64,000 bases of DNA from JAHHTP01 sp964587555 (GCA_964587555.1 CAZPLR010000003.1:1-64000), one strand, 5' to 3'; shown: positions 42,635 to 51,791, counted from the first letter of the stretch. A program made the numbers and translations. Notes: generated by a model not told the origin, from the sequence alone.

Positions 42635-45157
42635 TCAATCCCTTCTGCGCTTAATATGCAGAATCGACGACACAACCGGGACAGCCGCCGCGCACAGAAG
42701 TGCGCTTCCGACGACTGGCAGCGGCAAAGCGGCAACGCCGAACAGCGCCGCGGCTGCCGGAAGATAAATAACGGCAAGCAGCACCGCAAAGGAAAAGGCG
42801 ACTGCCGCGACCAGCTTCAGGTTATTGCCGTAATGCACTGAAAAAAGCCCGACTCGCTCGCTCTTACATTCAAACACATGGATGAGCTGCGCCGTCACCA
42901 GCGTAAAAAGTGCCGCTGTACGCGCGGTTGTGAGATCCCCGGTCTGTGAAAGCGCCCACCAAAACGAAAGCGGCGTCGTAATCCCAATACAGATCCCGCG
43001 AAAAATAATCTTAAAGCCTAAGCCGTTTGAAAAAATACTTTCCTTTGCCGCGCGGGGTCTGCGTTTCATCACCTCATCCTCGACCGGCTCCAAGCCCAGC
43101 GCGATCGCCGGAAGCCCGTCGGTCACCAAATTGACAAGCAGGATCTGAAGCGGCAGAAGCACCACCGGGAAGCCAAGCAGCAGCCCCAAGAACATGGTCA
43201 GCACCTCGCCGATATTGCAGGAAAGCAGATACCGCAAAAATTTACGGATATTGTCATACACGCCGCGCCCTTCTCTGACCGCCTGTACCAACGTCGCGAA
43301 ATTATCGTCGAGCAGCACAATATCCGAAGCCTGCCTTGCAACATCGGTGCCGTTTTTCCCCATCGACACTCCGATATCCGCCTGCCGGAGCGCCGGAGCG
43401 TCGTTAACCCCGTCGCCGGTCATCGCGCAGATCTGCCCGCGCTTTTCAAACGCCTTGACGATTTTCAGCTTATGCGCCGGGCTGACCCGCGCGAATACCG
43501 TTACACGGCCGATCTTTTCCTGCAGGGCGGCGACCGGGATCTCCTCCAATTCCTCTCCAGTCATCACAAGGTCGCCCGGGCGCAGGATACCGATATCCTT
43601 TGCAATTTTGGATGCGGTCGCGGCGTAATCTCCTGTCACCATGCAAAGCCTAATCCCCGCCTCACGGCAGGACGAAACCGCTTTTTTAACCCCTTTGCGC
43701 GGCGGATCGATCATTCCAAACAGCCCTAAAAAAGTCAGATCATCCTCGCAAATATCGTTTCCCTCGCGATATGCGACACAGATACACCGCAGCGCACTCT
43801 CGCCGAACATCGTCAAGGCCTTTCTTATCTTTTCCCGCATGACGCTGTTTAGCAGTACAATTTTTCCGTTCAGGCAGGCGCGGCTGCAAAGCGGCAGCAG
43901 ATAATCCGGCGCGCCCTTGGTGTACTGCACCCGCCCGCTTGGCTCTGCGACCAGCGTCGACATGCGCTTGCGCACGCTGTCAAACGGCAGCTCCTTTAAT
44001 ACCGGCGCCTTGCTTTCCGGCTCTCCGCAGCGTGCGGCGCAGTCAAGCAATGCGGTTTCGGTCGGATCGGCGGCATAGCGCTCCTTACAGCAGCCGGCTG
44101 CGGCGTGCAGAAGCCTTTTGCAGTCGCCGGTGATATTTTCCGGCTTTGCTTCTACCTCGCCGCTTCCAAAGGTAAACAACTTTACCGCCGTCATATGATT
44201 CTCAGTTAACGTTCCGGTCTTATCTGTGCAGATCACGCCGGCGCAGCCGAGCGTTTCGACCGCGTGCAGCTTTCTCACCAAGGCGTTCTGCGCGCGCATC
44301 CGCGAAACTGTCACCGCAAGCGAGATGGTCACGATTGCGGCAAGTCCCTCCGGCACCGCCGCCACCGCAAGAGAAACGCCGGTCACAAGCATTGCAAAGA
44401 CGTCCTCGCCGCGCAGAATTCCGCACAGGGTCACGACTGCGCAAACGATTAAGCATCCCGCCGCAATGATCTTTCCCATATGATCCAGCTTCTTTGAAAG
44501 CGGGGATCCCTCCGGCTGCGCCTCGTTTAACAGATGCGCAATACGCCCCATCTGCGTCCCCTGCCCAATGTCAACCACCCGCGCGATTCCGTGACCGCGC
44601 GTCACGGTGCAGCCCGCATAAACAAGCCTTGGATCGTTCAGCTTATTTTGCAGCGGATAATCCGGCGCGCTCTCCTTTGCCGCAGGCAGGCTCTCGCCGC
44701 TTAGCACCGACTCGTCGCTTTCCAGCGCCGCCGCCTTCAGCACAACCGCGTCAGCGGGAATCCGGTCCCCGGCGGAAAGCAGCAGCAAATCCCCGCGCAC
44801 GATCTTTTTTGCGTCAAGCTTCACGAGCTTTCCGCCGCGCACCACACAGGCCATCGGCGCGGCAAGCTCGTTAAGCGCTTCCAGCGAGCGCTCGGCACGA
44901 TATTCCTGCACGAACCCCAAAACGCTGTTGAGCAGCACGATCACCGCAATTGCAATCGCCTCGGCATATTCGCCCATGAAAAATGAAATCACAGTCGAGA
45001 TAAGCAGGATCACCGTCATGATATCCTTATACTGCCCCAAAAAGACGGCAAGCTTTCCGCGCTTCTTCGGCTTTTGCAGGATATTCTCGCCATCCTCCTT
45101 CAGCCGTTTTTCCGCTTCGGCGTCGCTGAGCGACGGGAACTTTTCCATCTCGGTCAA
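42635..45157 (-). CDS. P-type calcium-transporting ATPase
   Basis: P2-type ATPase of 840 residues, about ten helices, expected to export calcium from the cytoplasm. Motifs in order: SGES in the actuator domain near residue 157, helix-4 ion site VPEGLAAIV, phosphorylation site DKTGTLT near residue 315, KGAPD in the nucleotide domain, TGDGVNDAPAL hinge, and helix-6 NLVTDGLPA. These favour Ca2+ over Na+/K+. The start is TTG: AAGGAGG is 8 bases before it, whereas the first ATG is three codons later and poorly spaced. It follows the S1 protein gene by 3 bases. Confidence 0.93.
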   Translation of the reverse strand: MTEMEKFPSLSDAEAEKRLKEDGENILQKPKKRGKLAVFLGQYKDIMTVILLISTVISFFMGEYAEAIAIAVIVLLNSVLGFVQEYRAERSLEALNELAAPMACVVRGGKLVKLDAKKIVRGDLLLLSAGDRIPADAVVLKAAALESDESVLSGESLPAAKESAPDYPLQNKLNDPRLVYAGCTVTRGHGIARVVDIGQGTQMGRIAHLLNEAQPEGSPLSKKLDHMGKIIAAGCLIVCAVVTLCGILRGEDVFAMLVTGVSLAVAAVPEGLAAIVTISLAVTVSRMRAQNALVRKLHAVETLGCAGVICTDKTGTLTENHMTAVKLFTFGSGEVEAKPENITGDCKRLLHAAAGCCKERYAADPTETALLDCAARCGEPESKAPVLKELPFDSVRKRMSTLVAEPSGRVQYTKGAPDYLLPLCSRACLNGKIVLLNSVMREKIRKALTMFGESALRCICVAYREGNDICEDDLTFLGLFGMIDPPRKGVKKAVSSCREAGIRLCMVTGDYAATASKIAKDIGILRPGDLVMTGEELEEIPVAALQEKIGRVTVFARVSPAHKLKIVKAFEKRGQICAMTGDGVNDAPALRQADIGVSMGKNGTDVARQASDIVLLDDNFATLVQAVREGRGVYDNIRKFLRYLLSCNIGEVLTMFLGLLLGFPVVLLPLQILLVNLVTDGLPAIALGLEPVEDEVMKRRPRAAKESIFSNGLGFKIIFRGICIGITTPLSFWWALSQTGDLTTARTAALFTLVTAQLIHVFECKSERVGLFSVHYGNNLKLVAAVAFSFAVLLAVIYLPAAAALFGVAALPLPVVGSALLCAAAVPVVSSILHIKRRRD

Positions 45158-45160
45158 CGC

Positions 45161-46096
45161 TTACTCCTCCTTTACCGGCGCAAAAACCGTTTCGATCGTC
45201 CTGCCGCAGACCGCCGGCGTGTATGTAAAACGTTCGATACGCCCCTCGGTGGTAAAATATTTTAACGCGGGCAGCGAAGCCTCCTGCGGGTAAAAAGCGT
45301 CGACTAGGATCAGCTTCACCTTCATCTTCTCCGGCAGGATGCTTTTGATGAAAACGCTTGCCTGCATTCCAGGCGCAATCCCCTCCTTGCGTTCAGCAAG
45401 ACCCGCAAGGTTGGGAGTCAGCTCGATAAATACGCCGTAGCTTTCCACGCTGCGCACAATGCCGGAAACAGTCTGCCCCGGATGGAACAGCGCGGCGTTT
45501 TGCTCCCAAGTGCCCAAAAGCTCTTTATGCGTTAAGAAAATACGCCTTCCCTCGACCGCCTTGACCACCGTGAAGATATTTTCCCCAACGTAAAACCGGT
45601 CGCGCGGATGCGAGATGCGCGAAACCGAGATACTGTCGATTGGGATCAGCGAGATAATACCGCCGCCGACGTCGCAGAAGCAGCCGAAATTCTCCAGATG
45701 CGTCACCTTAGCCGGGATCACATCCCCCGGGCGCAGCGCGGAGATCATCTGCGCATAGCAGCGCCGCTGCACCGCCGCGCGGGAGAGGACAGGCCTCATT
45801 TTCTGATCGGGACCGATCTCGGTCCCCGTGACGATACAGTGAACATACTTCCCTACGCGGGAGATGACCGCCACATCGCGGGTGGTGCCGTCTAAAATGC
45901 CAAGTGCCGCCTCGGCATGGGGGATCCTGCCGCTGATCCCGTTAAAATCAACCAGCAGGTCGTGATTTAGGTCGCAGCAGACGGCGCGCCCCTGCAAAAC
46001 ACGCCCCGTTTTGATACATTCTGCCACGCCCGCCGCTGTGGACACCGCCGCATAATCGCAGCCGGGCAGATACCCCTCCGGTAAATAGGTCGTCAT
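45161..46096 (-). CDS. S1 RNA-binding domain protein
   Basis: Cytoplasmic protein of 311 residues with S1-type RNA-binding domains at about residues 110-195 (PGDVIPAKVTHLENFGCFCD) and 205-270 (PGQTVSGIVRSVESYGVFIE), plus a less clear N-terminal S1-like region (VDFNGISGRIPH). It is shorter than ribosomal protein S1 and resembles the clostridial S1-like proteins found as separate genes. It may act on mRNA or on the ribosome. AGAAGGAGG precedes the start. The C-terminal 60 residues are not recognised. Confidence 0.88.
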   Translation of the reverse strand: MTTYLPEGYLPGCDYAAVSTAAGVAECIKTGRVLQGRAVCCDLNHDLLVDFNGISGRIPHAEAALGILDGTTRDVAVISRVGKYVHCIVTGTEIGPDQKMRPVLSRAAVQRRCYAQMISALRPGDVIPAKVTHLENFGCFCDVGGGIISLIPIDSISVSRISHPRDRFYVGENIFTVVKAVEGRRIFLTHKELLGTWEQNAALFHPGQTVSGIVRSVESYGVFIELTPNLAGLAERKEGIAPGMQASVFIKSILPEKMKVKLILVDAFYPQEASLPALKYFTTEGRIERFTYTPAVCGRTIETVFAPVKEE

Positions 46097-46166
46097 TTTT
46101 CGCTTCCTCCTTCTTTTTCTGGATGCGGACCCTTTTGCTTTATCGAAGTATATGAAGGAGAAGGCT

Positions 46167-46196
46167 TTGATATGCCCGTTCCCCCTTGTCTGTCAA
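46167..46196 (-). promoter_or_regulatory. probable promoter of the S1-protein/ATPase operon
   Basis: Perfect TTGACA, 18-base spacer, weak TATCAA on the minus strand. Confidence 0.45.
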
Positions 46197-46296
46197 GCTT
46201 TCCCGCAGGGAAGGGGCGTCTCCGGTTGAAACACACACTGCAAAAAGCGCAAAACTTTCTGCGCGCAAGCAGCGTGAGCATCTTTTCCGAAGAAAG

Positions 46297-46330
46297 AAAA
46301 ACAGCGGCGAAAACTCGCCGCTGTTTTTTT
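46297..46330. terminator. bidirectional intrinsic terminator
   Basis: Perfect 10-bp stem ACAGCGGCGA/TCGCCGCTGT flanked by AAAA and TTTTTTT. On the minus strand it would end transcripts from the phosphoribosyltransferase operon or the broken ORF. Confidence 0.75.
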
Positions 46331-46417
46331 GCAATGGAAAAAGCCAATTTTATATTCTTATCAAGCGTACATCTCTCCGTCCGCCGCTTAGCGTTTTGGG
46401 AAATACAAGCGCCGCCT

Positions 46418-46678
46418 TTATGCGCAAAAGACCATTTCCCCATTTCCATCCAGATCAACGGCCGCGAGGGATTCCAGTCTCACGCCGAGCAAACGGATAT
46501 ACGCGCCGCCCTCCTGAAAGCCCTTTTCAATACAGACGCCGCAGCACGCCGGCGCCGGAATTCCGCGCTGATTTCCTTGCTTAAGCCAATATCCATCTGA
46601 TGGTTTAAAAAGCTGTCCGCCTTCAAAACGCCGCCCTCTTTTTTAAAAACGCCGTCTTTTAAAATCCGCTGCTTTCAT
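46418..46678 (-). pseudogene. 87-codon reading frame with an early in-frame stop
   Basis: From ATG at 46678 the frame is open except for a single TAA at codon 12; afterwards a protein-like stretch follows with RFEGGQLFKPSDGYWLKQ and a C-terminal GAYIRLLGVRLESLA. The IRLLGVRL sequence recalls the little-finger domain of Y-family DNA polymerases, but the rest does not match, so no identity is claimed. The 640-base gap holding it otherwise contains only a promoter and a terminator. It may be a degraded gene or a chance ORF starting after the stop. Confidence 0.35.
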
Positions 46679-46740
46679 AATTCCATAATCGCTTTCTCCC
46701 GCAAAATGGGTAAATTCAGTAATCGCAAGAAGAAAACGCC

Positions 46741-47301
46741 TTACTTCAGCGCATCGCCCTCGCCGTCAAACAGCGGCAGCTCTTGCAGATAAATAATATC
46801 GTCGCGGTATTTCGCGTCACCCTCCGCTAAAATCGCCATTCTGCCGACAATCTCGCCGCCTGCCTGTTTTACCAGCTTTTCTACCGCGCGCAGCGATTCT
46901 CCGGTCGAGATGACGTCATCTAGGATTAAAACGCGCTTGCCCGCCATTGCCCTGCAATCGTCCTCGTCGATATAAAGTATCTGCTTTTTCGCAGTCGTGA
47001 TCGAAGTGACCTCGGTGGAAACCACGTTTTTCATATAAAGCTTCGGCGCCTTACGCGCGATGAGGTAGTGGTTCACGCCGCTCTGACGCGCCATCTCATG
47101 GATCAGCGGGATGCCCTTCGATTCGGCGGTGATCATGATATCGTGCTCCGGCGCCTTTTTGAGCAGCTCGCCCGCAGAATGCACCGTCATCTCTACATCG
47201 CCAAAAATGACAAACGCCGCAATCTGCAAATGGTCGTTTAATCTGCAAAGCGGCAGGTCGCGCTCCACACCCGCGACATTGATATGATAAAATTCCTTCA
47301 T
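46741..47301 (-). CDS. purine-type phosphoribosyltransferase (Apt-like)
   Basis: Type I phosphoribosyltransferase of 186 residues with PRPP-binding loop VLILDDVISTGES and the PPi-loop region ITAESKGIPL. It resembles adenine phosphoribosyltransferase but has an extra N-terminal segment, so it could be an Apt relative for purine salvage or a regulatory PRTase. The RBS is AAGGATGGAAG. It is the last gene of the ThrE/methyltransferase operon. Specificity is not determined from sequence. Confidence 0.83.
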   Translation of the reverse strand: MKEFYHINVAGVERDLPLCRLNDHLQIAAFVIFGDVEMTVHSAGELLKKAPEHDIMITAESKGIPLIHEMARQSGVNHYLIARKAPKLYMKNVVSTEVTSITTAKKQILYIDEDDCRAMAGKRVLILDDVISTGESLRAVEKLVKQAGGEIVGRMAILAEGDAKYRDDIIYLQELPLFDGEGDALK

Positions 47302-47343
47302 CTTTCTTCCATCCTTTCAGAAATATAATGGACAAACCCGGTC

Positions 47344-48120
47344 TTATGCCGGGGTAAAACCAAACGGATGCGCATCCGGCGCCTGGCTTTGCGGCAGACG
47401 GTAGGCGCGCTTTACCTCGTCGGTAAAGGCTCCGTCCGGCCGATAGGCAAAAAGCGTCGGCATAACCTGCAAAAACGGCTTTCCGCCCCGCCTGCCCTCA
47501 AGCAAAAACAGCCACGGCGAGGTCGTTTCATTCTTGGAAACAAATCGCAGCCGCTTTGGCTCGACGCCGTTTTTCCGCATCGCCGCAAACACGTCCGCAA
47601 GCCGCTCCGGCCGCTGGCAGAGATAAAACGCGCCCCCAAAGCGCAGGAATTTTGCCGCTGCAAAGCAGACGTCGCCAATGCTGCACAGCGCCTCATGCCG
47701 CACAATATACGCTTCCTTGTCCGTACTTGGGATACCTCTGCCCGCCGCTTTATAAGGCGGATTACAGGTGACGGCGTCCAGCGAACCGAACGGGATCGTT
47801 TTTCGAATCTCAGGTATATCCTTTAGATCCGCCAAAATCGGCGTAAAACGCTCCGAAACGCCGCTTTTTTCTCCGCTGAGCCGGCTTAGCTCATAGGCAT
47901 CCTGCTGAATTTCGACGCCGTACAGCCGCTGCGGACGATAATTCCGCCACAGTGCCATCGGAATTACGCCGTTTCCGCAGCAAAGATCCAAGCAGGAATC
48001 AGTTGTCTTAAGCGCCGCAAAATCGGCAAGCAGCACCGCGTCCATCCCGAACCGATGCACCTCGTTCACCGCGACATAGATCTGCCTTTCGTTGTCAAAC
48101 AGCTCATATGTAAAATTCAT
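47344..48120 (-). CDS. tRNA/rRNA adenine N6-methyltransferase (TrmN6-like)
   Basis: SAM-dependent class I methyltransferase of 258 residues. SAM site LDLCCGNGVIPM near residue 45, and the N6-adenine catalytic motif NPPYKAAG near residue 120, as in TrmN6/YfiC which modifies A37 of tRNA(Val). In Clostridia this family usually precedes a 16S rRNA methyltransferase gene (rsmI), which is not present here. Its ATG overlaps the stop of the exporter gene (ATGA) and has GGAGGA 8 bases upstream; the 8-codon upstream extension is not needed. Confidence 0.88.
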   Translation of the reverse strand: MNFTYELFDNERQIYVAVNEVHRFGMDAVLLADFAALKTTDSCLDLCCGNGVIPMALWRNYRPQRLYGVEIQQDAYELSRLSGEKSGVSERFTPILADLKDIPEIRKTIPFGSLDAVTCNPPYKAAGRGIPSTDKEAYIVRHEALCSIGDVCFAAAKFLRFGGAFYLCQRPERLADVFAAMRKNGVEPKRLRFVSKNETTSPWLFLLEGRRGGKPFLQVMPTLFAYRPDGAFTDEVKRAYRLPQSQAPDAHPFGFTPA

Positions 48121-48593
48121 GAGACTGTCCTCCGGCATTTCCAAACCCTTAACGCCTTCCGAACGATCCGCACCGCCGAACTTCCGACCAATATCCCCAT
48201 CGCGATTGCACCGGAAACCTGTAGGCTGTAAAGCCCTTGCTCGGCAAACGTCTGCGTGTCGCCCTGCAGCAGGTATTCCATCGTCCGCAGGATCGCCGCT
48301 CCCGGAACGATCGGAAAGATCGCGATGGTATTATACAAAAGCGCCGGACGCTTTCGAAGGATTGCCATCAGCTCGGAGAAGATCGCAATTGTGAGCGCCG
48401 CAAACATATACGCCGCAACGTCGGTTTCGCGCTCTACGCTGTGCGCAATGAACAAGTAGACCGCCCAGCCAAGCCCGCCGCCCAAGCTGCTGAAAAATAT
48501 CTCCATTCCGCGCACCCGGTAGAGGATCGCAAACGCGCCGGAAGCGATGACCGCATAAACGACCGGCAGTATAAATTCCTTTAAGAAATCCAT
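48117..48593 (-). CDS. threonine/serine exporter, C-terminal half (YjjB-like)
   Basis: Membrane protein of 158 residues with four to five hydrophobic helices, matching the DUF3815/YjjB half of ThrE-type threonine/serine exporters. The other half is encoded by the next upstream gene, so the exporter is split in two as in Bacteroidetes and Clostridia. The second ATG is preferred because GGAGG is properly spaced from it. The conserved FPIVPGAAILRTMEYLLQGD segment is visible. Confidence 0.86.
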   Translation of the reverse strand: MDFLKEFILPVVYAVIASGAFAILYRVRGMEIFFSSLGGGLGWAVYLFIAHSVERETDVAAYMFAALTIAIFSELMAILRKRPALLYNTIAIFPIVPGAAILRTMEYLLQGDTQTFAEQGLYSLQVSGAIAMGILVGSSAVRIVRKALRVWKCRRTVS

Positions 48594-48605
48594 CCGCATT
48601 TCCTC

Positions 48606-49352
48606 CTACCAGATGATGATGACAAAAATCACGCCGATTGCAATGCAGACGGCGGTTAAAAGCGCTTCCGCAAGCTTTGCAATCCCGGAAAGAAAGTCGG
48701 TTGCCAGGAAATCGCGCATTCCAATCGTCAGCGCAAGCCCCGGAACCAACAGCATCAGCACGCCGATGTTGACCACATCAAAATTCGACGCAAGCCCAAG
48801 CACCACGCAGCACCTTGCCGCCAAGGTGGAGAAAATCGCACCGATCGTCGTGCGGATAAAGCCGTTGCTTTCCAGCCGGTCGATATAATAAATGCCGAAT
48901 TGCAGCAAAAGCCCAATCACACCGGCGCAGATACAGTCAGAAAGCCCGCCGCCGAAAAACAGCGTAAAAAAAACCGCCGCGGCGCTTGCCGCAAGGCAAA
49001 GAGTCAGCCGCGAGTAGCTTTTCTCTCCCTCGATCTCGGCAAGACAGCGCTTGATCTCGTCATATTCCAGCTTTTCGGCACAAATGCGGCGGGAAAGCGC
49101 GTTGAGCATATCCACCTTATTTAGGTCGCTGCCCGGCGCATAGGTGCGTTTGATTTTTGTGGAAAAGGTTTCGCCCTTATCGGTTACAGTCACAAAAAGC
49201 GCCGAATGCAGCGCAAACACGTCCACATCCTCCACATCGTACGCCCGGCAGATAAAGGTTACGCTCTGCTCTACTCTGGAAACCTCCGCTCCGTAGCGCA
49301 GCAGCATAAACCCCACGTCGGTCGCGGCATTGATAATCTCCCTTCCGGTCAA
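48606..49352 (-). CDS. threonine/serine exporter, N-terminal half (YjjP-like)
   Basis: DUF1212-type protein of 248 residues: a cytoplasmic N-terminal part with GAEVSRVEQSVTFICRAY and VDVFALHSALFVTV, followed by about five membrane helices. With the YjjB-like protein it forms a putative ThrE exporter; characterised relatives carry threonine/serine or succinate. The start is TTG, with AGGGAG spaced 6 bases before it; no ATG is available at the expected family start. Confidence 0.87.
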   Translation of the reverse strand: MTGREIINAATDVGFMLLRYGAEVSRVEQSVTFICRAYDVEDVDVFALHSALFVTVTDKGETFSTKIKRTYAPGSDLNKVDMLNALSRRICAEKLEYDEIKRCLAEIEGEKSYSRLTLCLAASAAAVFFTLFFGGGLSDCICAGVIGLLLQFGIYYIDRLESNGFIRTTIGAIFSTLAARCCVVLGLASNFDVVNIGVLMLLVPGLALTIGMRDFLATDFLSGIAKLAEALLTAVCIAIGVIFVIIIW

Positions 49353-49403
49353 TCCTTACTCCCTCACTTCCTCCTGCTTTTGGTCACGCAGAATCCATCT
49401 CTT

Positions 49404-49432
49404 ATTATAGCATAGCAAAAGACGGTTGACAA
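49404..49432 (-). promoter_or_regulatory. sigma-A promoter of the ThrE operon
   Basis: TTGTCA, 17-base spacer, perfect TATAAT on the minus strand. Confidence 0.8.
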
Positions 49433-49533
49433 CAGGAAAGAACGAAAAACAGAGAAATTTTTTCCGCGCCGCCGCCATCCCGCAAACTGCGAAAAACGGG
49501 TTGAGCAGAAAACCAACTCTTTTTCGCAGATGG

Positions 49534-49562
49534 TTGACAAATCGTTTCCAGCATGATATTAT
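49534..49562 (+). promoter_or_regulatory. sigma-A promoter of the secreted/lipoprotein pair
   Basis: Perfect TTGACA, 17-base spacer, TATTAT; leader of about 215 bases before the first gene. Confidence 0.75.
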
Positions 49563-49782
49563 AGAAATAAGATCATAAAAAATCCGCAATTTTTTTCGCT
49601 ATCTTCATACTATACAGCAAATCATTTGGCTGAAATCACAGAACATTTGAATAAGGCGGCGATATATATGCTTAATTCACATAATCGGTATCAGGTAAAG
49701 AAAGGAGGCGGTATACGAAAATCATGATTCGCTGATTCGCTTATTTTCATCAGTATATATTTCAAGGCAGAAAGGAAACAAC

Positions 49783-50358
49783 ATGAAAAAACGAAAATAC
49801 ATTGCCTTGTTTTGCTCCCTGTTCCTTCTCATCCTGTTTATCGGGTTATTCATTATCTACCATACTCCGATTTCCTATACCGGGGACACAACCGCAGTTT
49901 ATGAAGATGGGACGCAAGTCCCCATGCAGTATGACCTAAAAGTCCAGAAATTCTTTTTCAAGCCGACTGAGATAACCGGAACAATCACGCTCGATGGAAA
50001 GCCTTACGCTGATAAATACATCACCGAAGCAAAATATTTTTCCGAAGGCGCGCTGACTATTTCGGAGGAAACCTCTTTCTGGGCGCAATGGAAGGCGAAA
50101 CGGGAAGGCTCCACAAACATTTTCTATGCGAACGACGCCGACCCGGCTGCTCTGGAACAGGTCAGAAAAGCCATTCTGCCGCAAATGCAAACCTTTGAGC
50201 CGGAAGCGGCTGAAATCATAAATAATAAGCTTACCTTCAGCGAAAAAAGCGGACGGCTGCTGGGAGTGAAATGGTGGATCGAGCAGGTGATCATGAATGA
50301 GGATGGGACATTTTCCTGCCCCGGAAGTATGCAGAATTTCGAGGCAGAGTTAAAATAG
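49783..50358 (+). CDS. membrane-anchored or secreted protein of unknown function
   Basis: A 191-residue protein with a basic start and one long hydrophobic segment at residues 7-26 (signal anchor or uncleaved signal), then an extracellular domain rich in aromatic and acidic residues. I do not recognise a family. AAAGGAAAC precedes the ATG. It is followed by a lipoprotein gene on the same transcript, 36 bases away, so both may work at the cell surface. Codon use is less GC-rich than in core genes, suggesting a strain-variable region. Confidence 0.65.
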   Translation: MKKRKYIALFCSLFLLILFIGLFIIYHTPISYTGDTTAVYEDGTQVPMQYDLKVQKFFFKPTEITGTITLDGKPYADKYITEAKYFSEGALTISEETSFWAQWKAKREGSTNIFYANDADPAALEQVRKAILPQMQTFEPEAAEIINNKLTFSEKSGRLLGVKWWIEQVIMNEDGTFSCPGSMQNFEAELK

Positions 50359-50394
50359 CATTCACGCTGTATGGCAACGAAAAAGGAGGGCCCC

Positions 50395-50994
50395 ATGAAA
50401 CGATTTTTGACTATTTTCCTCATCTTATCCTTTCTTTTGCTTACCGGATGTCAGAAGGAGATCCGGTACGACGACTGCGTGACCGGCAAAAGCCTTGCGG
50501 AATTAAACTGCGCGCTGACCGAGGAGGAGCTTGAACCGCTGATTTCCGAGATCGGGCAGTCCGCCTTCCGAGGCGCTGCGATCTACCCGGTGGAGTCCGG
50601 CGACGCCGTCGCTTTGAAGGGGAACGCGAACGCCGTCGTTGCGACGGTCGGCTTTGAAGGCGACCTTGACGTCACCGAGATACCGCTGTTTGTGCTTCAC
50701 GCCGTCTCCAAGGACGAGGTGAAGGACAAGGCGCTGATCTGGGTCGATGGGAAAAATTACGCGCCGAAGGAGCTTTCCGCGTATCTGTTTTCGGAAACGG
50801 AGGAGTACCTTTTCTACGACCTTTTGGGCTTTGGCACGGAACAGACCGCCGAAGAACGCATCAAAGCGCAGGTCGACACGCTTTTCGCCGAGGGAAGTAC
50901 CGGCATGGACGGCGCCACAGCGGAGGATTATACCGACTGGCTCCTGCAGGCAAGAGAATATTTCCTGAAGCACAAGGAAATCCTGCTTTCGTAA
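50395..50994 (+). CDS. putative lipoprotein of unknown function
   Basis: A 199-residue protein with a type II signal peptide: hydrophobic segment and lipobox LLTGC, placing the lipid-anchored Cys near residue 19. The rest is acidic and soluble with no family that I recognise. AAGGAGG 7 bases upstream decides this start over an ATG eight codons earlier. It ends a two-gene unit with the preceding secreted protein, closed by a strong terminator. Confidence 0.72.
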   Translation: MKRFLTIFLILSFLLLTGCQKEIRYDDCVTGKSLAELNCALTEEELEPLISEIGQSAFRGAAIYPVESGDAVALKGNANAVVATVGFEGDLDVTEIPLFVLHAVSKDEVKDKALIWVDGKNYAPKELSAYLFSETEEYLFYDLLGFGTEQTAEERIKAQVDTLFAEGSTGMDGATAEDYTDWLLQAREYFLKHKEILLS

Positions 50995-51030
50995 TGCAGA
51001 TGATTTTCCCAAAAGAATATGAACAGCAAG

Positions 51031-51071
51031 CCCCGCCGCCCGAAAAATTTCGGACGGCGGGGTCAGTTTTT
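51031..51071 (+). terminator. intrinsic terminator of the lipoprotein pair
   Basis: Stem CCCCGCCG/CGGCGGGG with inner CCGAAA/TTTCGG, followed by TCAGTTTTT. Confidence 0.82.
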
Positions 51072-51099
51072 CGATTTATTCCCGCTCTTTTTGAACAGT

Positions 51100-51747
51100 T
51101 CAATCAAACATAACTGCATCAGCTAAATCCTGATTGGCGTTTAATATTTCCAAATCTACAATAGATACCGGAGCATTGCTTTTTACTCTTTTTGCTTCTG
51201 AGATATTCCCGTCAGCATCAGCCGCATTTGTATTCAGCATTACTTCCATGCCGCTATATGTGAATCTTAACCACCCTTTTGCAGTTATCGTGTCTTCTCC
51301 AAAGTACTCATAATCGTCGACGCCGATCAGGGAGAAGAAATCTTGAAAGGACATGTCGTCTTCCATATCTGTAAAAAGTCTGTTTGCTGTTGTTATAAAT
51401 CCAGAGCATTTTATCTGTTCTTCACATTCATTCATAGCTTTTTCAAAATCGCCGCTCTGTCCTCCAAAAAAGAAGTAAACATATTCCGCTCCCTGCTCCC
51501 CAAAACATGCAGCGGCACTATCCGGAAATCCATCTAAACTTACAATATATTCGCCTTCGGGATGCTCATCCTTTAACTCACTAAGTGTTTTTCCCGTGTC
51601 ATTAAAGAATTCAGGTGTGCTTGCATACTCATCATTCCGCACAATGCTGGAGTCACCTGACGCTTGGTCGTTAGGTGTCACAGGTGCGCAAGCAGAAAAC
51701 GCGAATGATACAAGCAAAAATACGGTTGCAATGATTATTTTTTTCAT
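51100..51747 (-). CDS. putative lipoprotein of unknown function
   Basis: A 215-residue secreted lipoprotein with signal peptide and lipobox FSAC (mature Cys near residue 20), followed by a Ser/Asp-rich linker and an acidic domain (EYVYFFFGGQSGDFEKAM). No family recognised. The start is set by GGAG 7 bases upstream; an ATG four codons earlier is too close to that site. Convergent with the plus-strand lipoprotein pair. AT-rich relative to core genes. Confidence 0.7.
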   Translation of the reverse strand: MKKIIIATVFLLVSFAFSACAPVTPNDQASGDSSIVRNDEYASTPEFFNDTGKTLSELKDEHPEGEYIVSLDGFPDSAAACFGEQGAEYVYFFFGGQSGDFEKAMNECEEQIKCSGFITTANRLFTDMEDDMSFQDFFSLIGVDDYEYFGEDTITAKGWLRFTYSGMEVMLNTNAADADGNISEAKRVKSNAPVSIVDLEILNANQDLADAVMFD

Positions 51748-51791
51748 ATTGATCTCCATTCTGCGATATTATTATCGCCCATATACCTCAT

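Larger units (their letters stand above)
49353..49782. other. 430-base divergent regulatory gap
   Basis: Holds the leftward promoter of the exporter operon and the rightward promoter of the lipoprotein pair. Between 49563 and 49782 a 220-base leader contains AAAGGAGG near 49700 followed by an ATG with a stop after three codons, and a 19-codon ORF from about 49668. No known riboswitch was recognised. The stretch is clearly AT-richer than its left neighbours. Confidence 0.5.

Noticed and set aside
46093..46458. 121-codon minus-strand ORF before the S1 gene
   Set aside because: Crosses a perfect bidirectional terminator and a promoter; no RBS or similarity.
46441..46530. DinB (Pol IV) fragment
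   Set aside because: Only the IRLLGVRL sequence matches the little-finger domain; upstream residues do not, so the name was not assigned.
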